Shown one piece after another: positions 30,725-42,584 of a stretch of DNA of 64,000 nt; positions within the stretch are counted from its first letter, which is position 1; each line of letters begins with the position of its first letter. The translations under genes and the position numbers were made by a program. A model generated the notes under the pieces. That model saw nothing but the letters and a program-made list of their open reading frames with translations, did not search any database and was not told the origin of the DNA. The stretch comes from Fomes fomentarius (taxonomy: Eukaryota > Basidiomycota > Agaricomycetes > Polyporales > Polyporaceae), in the NCBI GenBank assembly GCA_022606135.1, contig JABYQN010000017.1, positions 186,001-250,000 on the forward strand. The letters run 5' to 3'.

Positions 30725-33054
30725 TCATAACGTCAACGATATGCGCTTCGAGTCATCGACGTCCTTGTCCTTCAGATCCCCGCATTCGCCGTCACAATCC
30801 CCGGCTCTACTGGAGTTCATCGACGTCGCGTCCTCGGATGCCGCCTACCGATTATCAAGTCAAAATGGGGGGTTTAACGTGAGGGATTGAGGGAGAGTAT
30901 GCAGGGACGAACGACGCACCTGGCAATGGGTCCTCGCACCGTCCGTCATCGTAGCCATCTCAGAGTCTGCCTCGTCGCTCGTGTGTGGTCTTCGCTGTGT
31001 CTGGCCGATGTGCGCCTCGAAGGTGCCCATCTCGACGCGCTCCGCGAGCCGATTCGACAGTGCTCTCCGCGAGTTCAAGCTGTGGGGGTCCGAGTCGGTT
31101 GGATGCACATCAGCATCAGCACTGAGCAGGGGGAGAGCGGCGCAGGAGCATAGGAACACATCGACCGAGAGTGGAGGGAAAAAAGGGAGGGAAAAGACGT
31201 ACACGGCAAGGACTGAATTGGCGTAGAGCTTGGCACCCACGAGGCTGCATCCGATGTAGACCAGGTTGCCGGGAAGGATGATCGCCTGTGAGGAAACGGT
31301 TTCTTGAGCATGCGATATAGATGCGATGCGTCGCAACGGTCTACGCACGAAAACGAAGCAGACCACGCCCATGATACTTGTCACGAGACCTGTTGTCGCA
31401 CTGTGAGCGACGTGTGGAATGAGAGGAGGACGAGAGATATGCACCAGTGTTGATGCTGTAAAGAATGAGCACCTCGATTGTCGAGTCCGTCCTGAGCGTG
31501 TATAAGTGCGTTAGTATCTGCAGGATAGCTATGGGGAGAGGGAATGCGCACTGACCGTCTGAAGCCCGTGCGACTCTTCAGGAGCACAGTGATCAGGGTA
31601 GTGGTTAGTAGTATATCGATCAGAACTGCTGCGCCGTAGAAAGTCGAGACCATCCACTGAGGACGATAGAGGTCTTGCATCAGATACTGCGAACGGAAAG
31701 GTCAAAATGCTTACAGTGACGTCTTTGAAATCTTCAAGACTCCGTAAGAATCTATTGATCACGTAGGGTATCAATAACCAGCAAAGATCCACGTGGTAAG
31801 TAGATGGCGCACCCCTCCACAGTGATGGCTATAACATTCCTAGTCAGCGACATGATCGCAAGCAATAGGAAAGGAGAGCGACGGACCGCAGCCGAACCCT
31901 ATTCCCGTAATGCGAAGTTTTAAGCTGGTCAAAGAGGGGATCGATAGTGGATGATCAGCCCAGATTCAGACTCACCGAAGAAGATGAGCATGCAGAATAT
32001 CTGATACGTTGTTCAGCAGCAGATCTACAGGGAATGGCGAAAATCGCGTACCGCTATGGACACAACGATCCGAATACTTCGGTAGCGTGGTCCGACTGGT
32101 CCGGTAGTGGTCGTGAGCAGCAAGGCGTTGAGATTGCGTTGGGGAACTTACTGATCCAGACCCTATGGACATAGAAGCTATGGAGTAGCGCTCAGCGCTC
32201 CGGTCCAGCAGAGATAGACTAGTACGCACCTTTGACATGCAAAGATCGTAATGATCTACGAGCCGGATGCGGGACCTCCGTCATTCTAGCTCATTCGATT
32301 AAGTGTTGAAGTACTTACCGTGCACGGAGTTATTGACTACGTGGACTGATCAGCGAGCAGCTCATGCAAGCTAATGGAAATTCAGACGTACGCGAGTGGA
32401 CCTTTATATCGGGCGCGCAGAGCCTGAGCATGAAAAGTTTGAGATGAGACGGAAACACGAAGACTGACCAGTGTCCGATAGTCAGGTTCTGCGGATGGAG
32501 GAAACTTGTGATCATCCGAAAATAGCTACGATCTACGTTCAGCGGAATATCCTGCGTTAGGTGACCTGCCGCCTACCATGCAGCAGCTGCGGCTATGGCG
32601 TGCATCGTGTCGGAGATGCTATAGATGCAGAAGTGTTAGCAAGCATATACGGTTGCTGGGTGCATAAGACGTGTCTACCAGAGTATGATTACCTGTGGAC
32701 AACACGTAAGTGATTGGTTCAATTATATTTTCCGAGAAGAGCCGGACGACGTACAAGGCCCTTGAACACAGCGAAGTCCCTCGGGTACAACCGGAAGTAC
32801 CTGTACGTCTGGTTCAACGTACAGCCATACAATCTGTCCACGTCGAACCACGAGGTTATCGAAATACTGACCAGGAGATGCAAGCGCACGCACATGATGC
32901 TAAATATCGTCCCCAAGTACAAGGCTCCCGATGTGCTGTCCAGGGGAGGAAGGTTGAGGCCTGGAGAGCCACCCTCCGATGTTTCGGCAAGCACTGCATG
33001 CGCAACAATACCCCCAGACGAAGCGTGAGCTGGGTGATAGTTAGCCATGTCCAC
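30725..33054 (-). CDS. DUF6534-type multipass membrane protein
   Basis: Paralogue of the gene at 4473-6731 with the same exon plan. Resolved exons: 33054-32894, 32833-32755 (79 nt), 32692-32679 (14 nt), 32618-32577 (42 nt), 32525-32469 (57 nt); an exon with SFYVHRVWI near 32150-32180; exons with the WMVSTFYGAAVLIDILLTT stretch and LLKSRTGF (about 31550-31660), TDSTIEVLILYSINT (about 31450-31490), GLVTSIMGVVCFVF (about 31345-31390) and AIILPGNLVYIG with AKLYANSVLA (about 31200-31290); 31079-30920; and a last exon 30844-30725 with an acidic tail. Some middle exons (about 31800-32460) are not settled. Motifs and spacing suggest seven hydrophobic segments and a cytosolic C-tail. Family function unknown. 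The start could also be the Met two residues later. Confidence 0.75.
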
Positions 33055-34345
33055 AACGCCCTGCCTCCTCGTTCCCCGTTCTCAATAGATGCCGAAAGTC
33101 GTTGTCTGGAACTGCGGGACGGTTAGACGCCCTGGCGCACTGTAGTTACACGACATACCTAGTACTAGGACGGGGTCAGTAAGAGGGTGCTTGGGCGACC
33201 GAGCTGTCACTGGTCAGAGCACCAAACAGCGGCATTGGGAGTGCTGCTGCAGGCAAAATGCTGCGTAAATGTATAACGAAGGTGCCCTGATCGTGCTCCA
33301 TTCGTGCTCGTCAGCTAAGTAAAGCCAAGCTGACGCCCTGACAACGACAGATTGTCCGAGTGCCACACCACGTGTCATGAGATTAGATGATCGATATCCC
33401 GACCTTGAGCTCAAGGACGGTTGCTGCCGACACGGCATATCTGTGCAAAAGCTATTCACCGCCTTTATTTCCAAAGTCACATTTTTGTGCAAGGGGTTCA
33501 ATTGATCCAAACCCTCTAGCTCGTCTAAGTATGTCTGAACATCGTTCGCAAGTGACTTGCAAGTAAGAGTGAATATCAGCGCCTAGATGAAATTCGTACA
33601 TACACGCAGTGCGCAGTAAACCTATGAGCACAAAGATACGACATTTGATTGACGCAACTGGACATAATGGTAACTCTGGCAACAGTCCAGTTGGAGTGGG
33701 TAGGAATTAGAGAGGAACAAGGCTTACTTACTGACGGATCAATGGTGTGATTGTGGTGGCGCCTGGTGGCGCTGCGGGGCCGCGGCGATTATTTGTGGAG
33801 ATTGTTGTGATTATTGACAGCGCGACGTGTTCAAGAGGCTGAGCAGTCTCGGGAGCTCGCGTTCCAGGCCTGCGATAATTGTCCGTCAAGATGTATGCAC
33901 AAAGTAGTATTGGCCCGAAATTCGAGTCGGAGACTCGAGAGCATGATTGCCAGCTTCGTTGTTTGCGCATGTTAGGGCATCAGCTTCCCGATCTAATCTA
34001 CGAGCGCGAACAGGTCGAGACTCGAGTCCAAGTGCTTGTCTTTCCATTCTATGTATTAGGGTCCTCCTGCGTCGCCACGAACCTTGGGTGCACGGATGCA
34101 TGAATCCTGGGCTATGACATCTGTCGATTTGTCATGTTTATTTTTAGGACGTTGTCCAACGTTCTCCGCGAACCCACGCCGCTGTCGCTTGCGATTTCTA
34201 TTACGCTCTATCACCACCATTGCTTCCTCGCAGTCAGATTCCCTTCATTGTCCAATGTTGCGAACTCAATCATAATCACAGGCCCCGACTATACTTTACG
34301 CCTAAACTTCCTGTGTCCCTTCCCCAGTTCTCGTTCCCGCCAAAC
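33055..34345. other. Intergenic, upstream region of methyltransferase
   Basis: About 1.3 kb between divergent starts of the DUF6534 gene and the methyltransferase. Pyrimidine-rich sequence (34270-34340) directly precedes the methyltransferase ATG, as often in basidiomycete promoters. No other gene recognised. Confidence 0.45.
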
Positions 34346-35029
34346 ATGGAGGCATCCGCCTGGATCTACAGCACATTCTTCCTCCGACTCTACGACTTCA
34401 TTGTCCTCACGCTGGCCAACAACCTTGGCTGGCGCTGTAGTACTGGAAAGACCTTGCTGCCGTTCTATCAGAAACACCTAGGCGAGTCCGCCCACCTCGA
34501 AATCGGCGTCGGCACAGGCTTCTACCCCGCCGCGTCCATCCGCGCCCTCTCCAAGACAAAGCTCATCACTCTCGTCGACCTGAACCCCAACACACTCGCA
34601 TTCGCGAAAGAGCGGCTCACGAAGGCGGGATACAAGGGAAAGGTCGAGACGGTCGAGCACAACGTCTTCACGCCGCTGCCGCCGGACATGCGCGGCAAGT
34701 ACGACTCTGTCGCGCTCTACTACCTTTTCCACTGCCTTCCCGGCGCGTTCCCGAAGAAGGCGGCGGACATCTTCCGCACCGTCATCCCCGCGCTCGCGCC
34801 TGGCGGCGTCGTGTACGGCTCGACGGTCCTCGCGCAGGGAGTGCAGCACACCTGGCTTGGAACCCGCATGATCCGCCTGTACAACAAGAAGGGCGTCTTT
34901 GGGAATGCGGCGGACTCGGAGGAGGGGTTGAGGGGCGCGCTGGGTGAGATGTTCGAGGAGTATGAATTGCAGGTCGTTGGGGTAGTCGCGCTGTTCCACG
35001 CTCGGAAGCCCAAGCCTGTGCAGGTGTAG
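34346..35029 (+). CDS. Class I SAM-dependent methyltransferase
   Basis: A single exon of 227 aa. The glycine-rich SAM loop is HLEIGVGTGFYP (residues 50-61), followed by LVDLNPNTL at the end of strand beta-2 (acidic residue for ribose binding), a VEHNVF segment, and an ALAPGGVVYGS block typical of motif III. Usual length for small fungal methyltransferases. I start at the ATG at 34346 because a longer frame upstream (from 34220) is low-complexity leader, and the pseudogene at 8719 begins at the equivalent position. The substrate cannot be told. It is the only intact copy of three in the window; the others are the 3' fragment at 3-98 and the pseudogene at 8073-8719. Confidence 0.9.
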   Translation: MEASAWIYSTFFLRLYDFIVLTLANNLGWRCSTGKTLLPFYQKHLGESAHLEIGVGTGFYPAASIRALSKTKLITLVDLNPNTLAFAKERLTKAGYKGKVETVEHNVFTPLPPDMRGKYDSVALYYLFHCLPGAFPKKAADIFRTVIPALAPGGVVYGSTVLAQGVQHTWLGTRMIRLYNKKGVFGNAADSEEGLRGALGEMFEEYELQVVGVVALFHARKPKPVQV

Positions 35030-35584
35030 TTGGAGGTACGACATCTCATCGTCTTCCATGCTCAACCCGTAACTGATCTCTACGCCCCCAGTGCCTCCGG
35101 TGGCGTACATCATCTTCATGTCTCTTACACCTACCAACTCGTGTACTACGATCGTCAATTCATTACCCCGGACGTGTTTACACTATTCACCTACACGAGT
35201 TCATACATCTGTTGTATCTCCCGACAGGTATCGGGACTTCTCATGACTGACAGATGAGTCGTGTCATCCACGACCTTTCGAAGATCTGAATGCCGTTGAT
35301 GACGTTCCTACCTATGTCATCATCCGACTCGCGGTCAGCTGCAGAGAACACTTGAGTGCCCAGCCTCAGGAACTCGCTACGAATGTCTGCTCCCACGCCA
35401 TCGAAGATTTAAAGGCGAGGACATAAGTATGGCAGTTCCGCGATATGTCATTTGGAGATTGGACTGGGACTGGACTGGCAAGCCGATAGCTTCTAACCCT
35501 AACATGTACAAACATCGGAGGTCTTATCTTACTCCAAACCAACCACGTCGATATCGATCTATCATAAACTGTGACTTCACTGCG
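35030..35584. other. Intergenic, upstream region of F-box gene
   Basis: Includes a 5' leader (about 35470-35584) that resembles minus-strand sequence at about 30310-30230. An open frame runs through into the F-box gene from 35429, but the natural start is 35585. Confidence 0.4.
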
Positions 35585-36865
35585 ATGACCTCTACAAAAC
35601 CACCGGTCGTCTTGCCGCCGGATGTTCGTCTGCTCATCATGGACAGTCTCCCCGAGCTTTCCATTGGCCATGCGCGACTGATGTACACAATGCTCCGCGC
35701 ATGCGCGTTGACGTGTCGTGCTTGGTTGCCATATGCTCGCCGTCGACTCTACAACGCCGTCCAGCTGGCCACTCCCACCGATTGCGAGCTCTTTTCTCGT
35801 ACGATTGGTTCCTGTCCGGATTTGGCGATCCTCGTCAAGCAGATTGATTGTTGCTTTACGGGATACGATGGCTGGGACTGCGATGATGATGCTCAACGGA
35901 TATGCATTCAGACCCCGCTGCCCTGTTACATTGTTAATCGCCTTCTCAGCTTGAAGTTGGCGAGGTTCTCTACCGGTGGATGTTTGGCAACAGTCCCCTT
36001 TTTCTTATTCATAAGGAGCTTTGGCGTATGTCCTCAGTTGAAAGTCCTCAGCCTGTACGACGTATTCAGCGCAGCAGGGGACAATTTCACTGGGACCATT
36101 TGGTCATTCCCCTCCATCACCCATCTGCAGATCCGAGCATGTGACAGTCCCTTCTATGACGATCCAGCTCGTCGTCTGTATCCATCAACAATCACTGAAC
36201 TCGATGTAAGCACTGGCACATGAATGTGTGTACGTACAACTAACCCTATGCCGCTCTGACAGATCACTACGTATGATTTGCCCCGACTATATCCTCTGTT
36301 GGAGCTCCTCGCTCCAAGTATTCGGATCTTGCACCTCAGATACAAGGAACCCCCCTTATATGATCCATACTCTTCGTCTAATAATCTGCACAGAAGTTAC
36401 ATTGGTGATGTCCGAGCTTACTCCGTATCTGAGCAGCCATGTTAACTATCGTGTCCGATGACCGTGACAGGTCTACAGCATTGCAAGTCCTTGCAAAAAC
36501 TCGAGATCACCAGCGAGGTCGACAACCTGTATTGGTTCAAGGAAAGACTGTCGCACGTCGGGGCATCCGCACTGAAGGAGGTTACAATCGCTCTGATCGC
36601 ATATTTTTCCGAAGATGTTTTGTCCTACTGTTCCCTGGATGAGGTCTTCTGTAAGCCGCCCTACCTCAACTTGGAGCGGCTACACGTCATGTGCCGTCCG
36701 CCGGACCCACAGCCCCCCGACGACGATGACAGCGACTCGTCACAGGTTGAGGAGTACAGCGTCCTACAAGGCGATGCAGAACAGTGGACGGCGGCTATAG
36801 AGGAATACTTCCCCAATTGTCACACGCGCGGGATCTTGACCATAGACGTGGAGATGTGTATGTGA
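35585..36865 (+). CDS. F-box-like protein
   Basis: The model is join(35585..36205,36263..36404,36471..36865), 385 aa. The N-terminus has a fungal F-box (residues about 10-55: LPPDVRLLIMDSLPE, then LRACALTCRAWLPYARRRLY), the form seen in the large F-box families of mushroom-forming fungi. The rest is LRR-like with an acidic patch (PPDDDDSDSS) near the C-terminus. Intron 1 is GTAAGC...GACAG (57 bp); intron 2 uses GTGATG...GACAG (66 bp), and its donor is less certain. It might act as an SCF ubiquitin-ligase adaptor, inferred from the F-box only. An alternative donor near the end (GTATGT at 36856) would change the last few residues. Confidence 0.75.
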
Positions 36866-37992
36866 CCCCCTCATTCTAGAAAAGCTCGTTCTAACTGTCG
36901 CTCCCAAAAGGTCGCGGGCTGTAGCTGATACGGCTCGAACGCCTCTACCGGCGCAGGTTCGGGTCGGCTGTGGCCCAAACCTCCTTCGAGAGTATACCCG
37001 CCGATGATCGTTCACCTTTCGTACCAATGGATCGCCGTCAGTCGACCACGGCAGGATTGCACCACTGTGCCCGGGCTCTCGCCATACGGGTCCTACCTCC
37101 ATCGCAAGACCACGCTATCGATTTTCACTATTCTTCCTAGCTCAATCCGTGCTCGTAACGCCCCAATGTGCCTCCCTTGGCACGCTCTCCGTCTATCCAT
37201 CTCATATCATATGCTGTATCGAGTTCGACTGCGTTCCAGCCGTTATATTCCCTGCTCACAGTGCTCTGCGACTTGCTCTTCTGCTGGTTGCATACTTCTG
37301 ACACCCCCAGGCACTCTCACCATCTCTTCCCTCCGAGTCTACTTACACCACGCAGTGCATAGTGGCGGGAGTGAAAGAGATTGACCTATCAGGTGAGCAA
37401 ATGATCCGCGGCGTACATTTCAAGAGGCGCAATTGACGGGCAGTCTCGGCGGTCGAACTATGGCACGGGTCTACCGGTATCTTGTAGCGTCCGCAATCGG
37501 GTGGGATATGGCATCAAGACTGACGTGGCAAGAAGTCCATAGAAGGGGCAAGATCCTAGGTATGTAGAGCCGTGCTGTGTATTGGAGTATCTCACCTGAC
37601 TGATCAGAATGGTTGGGCGTTCAGTGGCTCTAGGGCGCGCAGAGACGGGTACTCATACAACAGAAGCTCTAGTGGCTGTTGCCTGATACACGTAGCCTCA
37701 CTGGCACTGCACGTTGATATGGTGACAAGGCCAACCAGTGCAATGAACTTCTGCCAGCGGCTCATTCGACTTCTGACGCCAGCGCAGACACCCATCGTGA
37801 CCACCGACATGTATCTGTTTTCTTGCTTCACGTCTTAAACCCGATCGCGCGATGTTCGATAGACGGCACATGCTCTCTCCCAGTCCCACGCTGCACCGCT
37901 CTGATAAGGTAGACCCAGCACAGACTCGACTACGTCATATGACCAGATTGTGTCACACTGGGTCCATTTTGGCGGGGGTGCGACATTGCATT
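36866..37992. other. Intergenic, no gene recognised
   Basis: Short unconnected frames on both strands. No domain or splice-consistent chain was found. Left flank of the fold-back repeat. Confidence 0.4.
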
Positions 37993-38326
37993 CACACCAT
38001 GCAGGACCTCATACTGCACCAGTCGATAGGCGGGTTATGGGCGGAGCGTAGAGTTTACCTATCGGCCAGATATAATTAGAGTATAACACAGATTACTAGT
38101 TATCCTATAACCCAACTGTTGCGCGACTATCGACTTGGGCGTCTCTGGCACGTACTGCAGAGCCTGTTTGCGGACATGGTTCCGGACGAAAGCCGTGCGA
38201 TTGTCGTGTTATATATTCATTGTAAACCTATGTTATACTCAAGTGATATCTGTCCCATAGCTAAACTCTACGCTCCGCCCATAACCCGCCTATCGACTGG
38301 TGCAGTATGGGGTCCTGCATGGTGTG
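37993..38326. repeat. Fold-back inverted repeat, possible MITE
   Basis: Arms 37993-38095 and 38224-38326 (103 nt each) are inverted copies at roughly 87% identity by eye, around a 128 nt spacer. Outer ends read CACACCATG and its complement. A 4 bp direct repeat, CATT, stands outside both arms (37989-37992 and 38327-38330), as a short target duplication would. No coding capacity. Confidence 0.7.
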
Positions 38327-38330
38327 CATT

Positions 38331-39572
38331 TTGAATGCGAATGAATACGAGTCACTAGTGAGAAAAACACGACTAGGGATCGATAGATATGTACTGTATG
38401 CAGAATTCCCTGGTTCTCGATTTTGGATGCAGTGTGCGTGTGCGATCGCATTCAAAAAGTTCGGATGCTCGGTGGAGTATGGAATTCGATGAATGAGTAC
38501 TTATGTGCGATAAGTCCCTGCGCTAGAGATGAGCGCCGTCCTCGGTCAGGTCGTTCTCACAGTTGAATACAGTTGACGCGCATATGAGGGCACTTATCAT
38601 GTTCATCACGTGCTGTGTCACCGGCGGGTAACGCAGTCACGACGTAGTCGAGTCTGTGCTGGGTCTACCTTACCAGGATGCATAAGGTGCTCCCAGAACC
38701 TACGACGACCGGACATAATTCCTCCCTGTCGTAGATCCGGGAAGGCTGCAAATACCGACCTCCTGAGTGCGGCATGTGTACATCGAGCAACATGATATTG
38801 ATAGCAGTGAGATCAAACACCTTCTTATTTGGTGCTAATAGCTATGCTGACCTCTTTCGAGTGGATCTCTTGCTGCGTGACTCCGACCCTCGCAAACCTT
38901 CGCATGTCCGTGTGTCCGTGCGGTCATAAACGTTCCGTGAGCGTCTTTGAGCACTGTACTTGGGCTTCTATCTCAGCGTCCCGCCCATTCAGAGGTTTGA
39001 GCGCATTCTGTTGGAATTTTGTCATATTACTGATGGGTTCCGCACAGCTGAATCTCCGCACGCTATCTATACCGTTCGCTGCCTCCGTATCCCCCTCAGG
39101 ATCAGGACTTGGTGTAGTAGCTGATGCCACGGTGGCACGTATCTCTTTGGCAAAATACTATACTGATGATTATTCAGGGAATAAGAATTCAACTAATCGA
39201 GTGTAGTATCATCCCCTTGCGCTGTTCAGCTCGCCCTCGCTGTTGGGCGCCGGAGGCCCATGACCACGGAGGTGCCGGTCAACACGTGGTGGACAGCAAA
39301 CATCTGTGATCTGTCATACCCCTCATCAAAGACCCTGACTTTTCTGGTGGAAGGGCATAACACAGCTGCGGCACTTTAAGCAAGAGCAATGTTAAGATGG
39401 ACGTATACGCAATCGAAAGAGCTATGAAGAGGCTTCTCTCTACTCGCAAACCTTATTACCAGAAGCATGGCCGGTACTATGATAATACGCCGTTTTTGAC
39501 TATGTGACTTCACTCCCCACTCCCCCTGGCAGCCCGCATACCATATCCACTCACCGCTTTACAAGTATCACT
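38331..39572. other. Intergenic, no gene recognised
   Basis: A frame at 38829-39206 (125 aa) shows no recognisable domain and no splice partner. The rest is non-coding as far as I can tell. Confidence 0.4.
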
Positions 39573-40682
39573 ATGCAATCTCCCTCTCAGAGTCTCATAC
39601 CATATCCGTCCAAGAGTCTCATTCTACATCCGGAACGAGCCACGCAGTCTACAGCGCCTTCCGAGTCCTCACATGCTCAATTAACATGTTTTCCTATTCC
39701 AAGAGATCAAGGTCAGTTACATTCATTCAGTGATTTATCACATATCACCAACGCCGCGTCGCCGCCAATATAGTACTAATCGGCACATAGTGTTTTCCCC
39801 TGATTCAACGTGGAGGCAGGACAACAGAGGAGATCAACAGGAGACTTCCCTTCTTATAGAGAGACGGAGATTCACCGCGTCTAGGGAGTTCTCCTACCGC
39901 AATGGGGAACCCGTGAGCGAGCAGGATAGCTATCTCTTCGAAGTGTCGAGCCCTCCCCAAACGAATCTATCCCGGTCCGGGCCGAACCAGCAACACCCCG
40001 CAATCGCGCCGCACCCTTCAGTTCCCCCGCCAACCTCTTATCTTTCGCCACTGGCACTAACCCCGGCGCAGTTGTCCCCGACTATATCTCCTCCAACCAT
40101 ACCAGCAGCAGCTCTGCACCGGGATTCACCTTCCTATAGCGCCTTGCACTGGCAGCACCAGTATTTCGTCGCAATGCAGCAGCATTCTCTATTCGTCACT
40201 CAGCAACTTCAGGTGAATACTCATGCTCTGCCGGAGCTGTATGCAACACACAGCAGGTTGCGTGCCCCATCGACCAGTTCATATGCCCTGTCGAGTACCT
40301 GGTCTGGCCAGTCATCTTGCGTCTATGCACCGTCACCGTGGACCCAGGGAAATATCTATGGGACCGGTAGTATGCACCGGACTCATCGACAGATGCAGAC
40401 CCCTGAACATCAGTCATCCCAGCTACATCGTACACATGGCCGCGGCACTGCCGGATCTTCTTTCTCGCGGCAGGCGGGCACATCGTATGACGACGACATT
40501 CCTTTGGTATGTACTCTGTTTTCTGTATGAAGTCGCCACGGTTCATGGACTGATGACTGCTAAAATTTGCGTCGAAATAAACCTCGAAGAGGAATCCAGA
40601 AGTCGAGGTCGAGGAATGGGACAACGATGACCCACAGGCAGAAGAGCAAGAACGCGGCTGTACATGCATGTGTATGTGGTAG
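39573..40682 (+). CDS. Hypothetical Pro/Ser/Gln-rich protein
   Basis: A three-exon model keeps frame: join(39573..39711,39791..40506,40590..40682), 315 aa. The first two exons are rich in Ser, Pro, Gln and Thr (a PPPTSYLSPLALTPAQLSP stretch, and His/Gln-rich parts such as ALHWQHQYFVAMQQHS). The last exon is acidic (PEVEVEEWDNDDPQAEEQE) and ends in a Cys/Met-rich tail. Introns use GTCAGT...CATAG and GTATGT...CGAAG. No domain recognised; the composition is that of a disordered protein. The ATG at 39573 is chosen because the upstream extension begins with a non-ATG codon. Confidence 0.55.
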
Positions 40683-41253
40683 ATGGATGCACAAGGTCGT
40701 CTTGCGTTGGAACCTTGAAGATTGAGAGGCGCACTGCACTCAAGAGAGCGTGGACAGAGATATGGTTCGCCAGCATTGTCTTAGTTCAGGGAAATCTGAG
40801 CGAAAAATCCTCGGGGCATGAGCTACGCGATATATCTCACTACGAGGCATCGGTTACTCAGTGCCTCTGACCCGAAATATCTGAGGCCCGTCCAACTCGC
40901 CCCTCACAAGTCGCGCTCTCACACTGTCGATGCTTCCAAGCCACTATATGTACCGCACATCCAGATGAAACGATAGCGGCTGTATAAGGTTCAGATGGGC
41001 CCGGACCGATAGAAGCTGCAGCGAACACCCCATGGGTTGTGGCAACCGAGTATCGGGTGTACTGCGGTAACGTGCCTCTAGGTTCAAGTCCCACTCTCCC
41101 TGCCCCTCCCTTTCTGTCTCCTCCCTCTATCCTCGTCCCTGCCCTTTGCCATAGTGAGCAGAGCTTGTGTTCTCAATACCTTCCCATAGAAACACTGCTC
41201 CGTGATCACAAAGGCAATCAAGCACTGAGCGCAGACAAGAACACCGACGCACG
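40683..41253. other. Intergenic, no gene recognised
   Basis: Lies between two low-complexity genes. The last 150 bp are C/T-rich and probably promoter or 5' UTR for the gene at 41254. Confidence 0.4.
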
Positions 41254-42187
41254 ATGGCTTCAACGACAACCGCGAGGACTCAGCCGGCGAAGGCTCGCAC
41301 GGCGGGTAGTGCCGGAGCTGCCAAGTCAGACACGACGACGACGGTGGTCCTGCACTTGAACCTGAACGCCAATTTGAGCGGGGACGGAAATGACAATGCC
41401 AACAGGGCGCACAATCCCAACAAAAAGCCACAGGGCGCTCAGGGTGGCGGGCAACAGAGACAGGTGCGTCGTTGTTTGCGATAGTATTTCTGAGTGTCCA
41501 AGTTCCTGCTGAATGTTGATGAGCATCCTGACAGAGGAACACGGGAGCGAACGATAATGGAAGCCGGAATGGGGATGGAAACGGGAAGGGCAACGGGAAG
41601 GGCAATAACGGTGGTCGGGTGCAAGGCAACGGTAATGGCAGAGCGAACAATAACAACAACAACAACGGTGGCAATCGGGATAGGAATGACGGCGGTGGGG
41701 GCAACCGCCCTCATAACAACACTCGTCAGCAGCCCAACGGCGGGGGGAACAACCAGAGCGGGAAAGGGCACGGAAATGGGGGTCAAAACCCGAACAGGGG
41801 GGCGAATAGTGGCCACGCCACAAAGCCTACCCAGCCTCAGCAGCGCCCACGCGCAGCGCAGACGCAGACACAGAACCCGACGCAGGAACCGCCGCCCCAA
41901 GTCCAACCAGTACGTCCGCTGCCCTTTGAGTCGTATCAGCCATGCACGAGATGCTGACTAGGGAATGCCTTGTATTACCGAAATCGCAGACCACCGTGGC
42001 GATGGCAGCAATGCCTGGTATGATGATGCCGATGCCGATGATGTTCGCCCCTATGATGTCGATGCCTATGGGCGCGATACAGATGGTGCGGGTCACGAGT
42101 CCGACGGGCCCACAGCCTGTCGCGCCTCAGGCTCCTGCTTCGACGGAGGGCGCACAGGGCAAGGGGAAGAAAGGGAGACGGGGATAG
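41254..42187 (+). CDS. Asn/Gly-rich low-complexity protein
   Basis: The model is join(41254..41463,41535..41909,41990..42187), 260 aa, with GT-AG introns in phase 0. Exon 1 is Ala/Thr-rich. Exon 2 is an Asn/Gly/Arg/Lys tract (repeated NGNG, an NNNNNNN run, NRDRNDGGGGNR) and then Gln/Pro-rich. Exon 3 is Met/Pro-rich (AMPGMMMPMPMMFAPMM) with a basic end, GKGKKGRRG. Disordered and RGG/N-rich proteins of this kind often bind RNA or form condensates, but this is inferred from composition only. Opposite-strand frames through this GC-biased region are shadows. Confidence 0.6.
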
Positions 42188-42584
42188 TGCTTCATGTCGC
42201 GATGGGGCAGCTGCGTTGCAGGGAAATCGCGAGTGATCGCTGCGATATGCCAAGTCCTCCTGCGAAGCTGAGGCTAGATGGAAAGGCTGTGCGTTCACAG
42301 TATAGCCTGACAGGGAGAGGTCAACTTAGATTCATACATTTGTTCATATTATATGGATTTACGCACTCTTTGATCATAATTCGTGCTCCAGGTCACATGA
42401 AATGACCCGCCTACTGCGTGCTCAGGCATCGCAATTGTGACAAGGCTATGAACGGAGCTGTATGTTGTGCCTTCTTTCAGTTAAGCCCGTGCACAAATTA
42501 TCGCGAGTGGGAGGTGCATTTTGGCTGCCTATTGACATCGCCATGAGCTATTCTGGCAAGAGCTTTACTGCTACTTACGATCCT
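42188..42584. other. Intergenic, no gene recognised
   Basis: 3' flank of the Asn/Gly-rich gene. Nothing recognised. Confidence 0.4.

Noticed and set aside
34220..34345. N-terminal extension of the methyltransferase frame
   Set aside because: Pyrimidine-rich leader giving low-complexity residues. The paralogous pseudogene starts at the position matching 34346.
35366..35896. 176-aa minus-strand frame
   Set aside because: Overlaps the start of the F-box gene at 35585 antisense, with no domain.
41075..41095. GGTTCAAGTCC, possible tRNA T-arm
   Set aside because: The flanking bases do not pair as a T-stem and no cloverleaf could be drawn.
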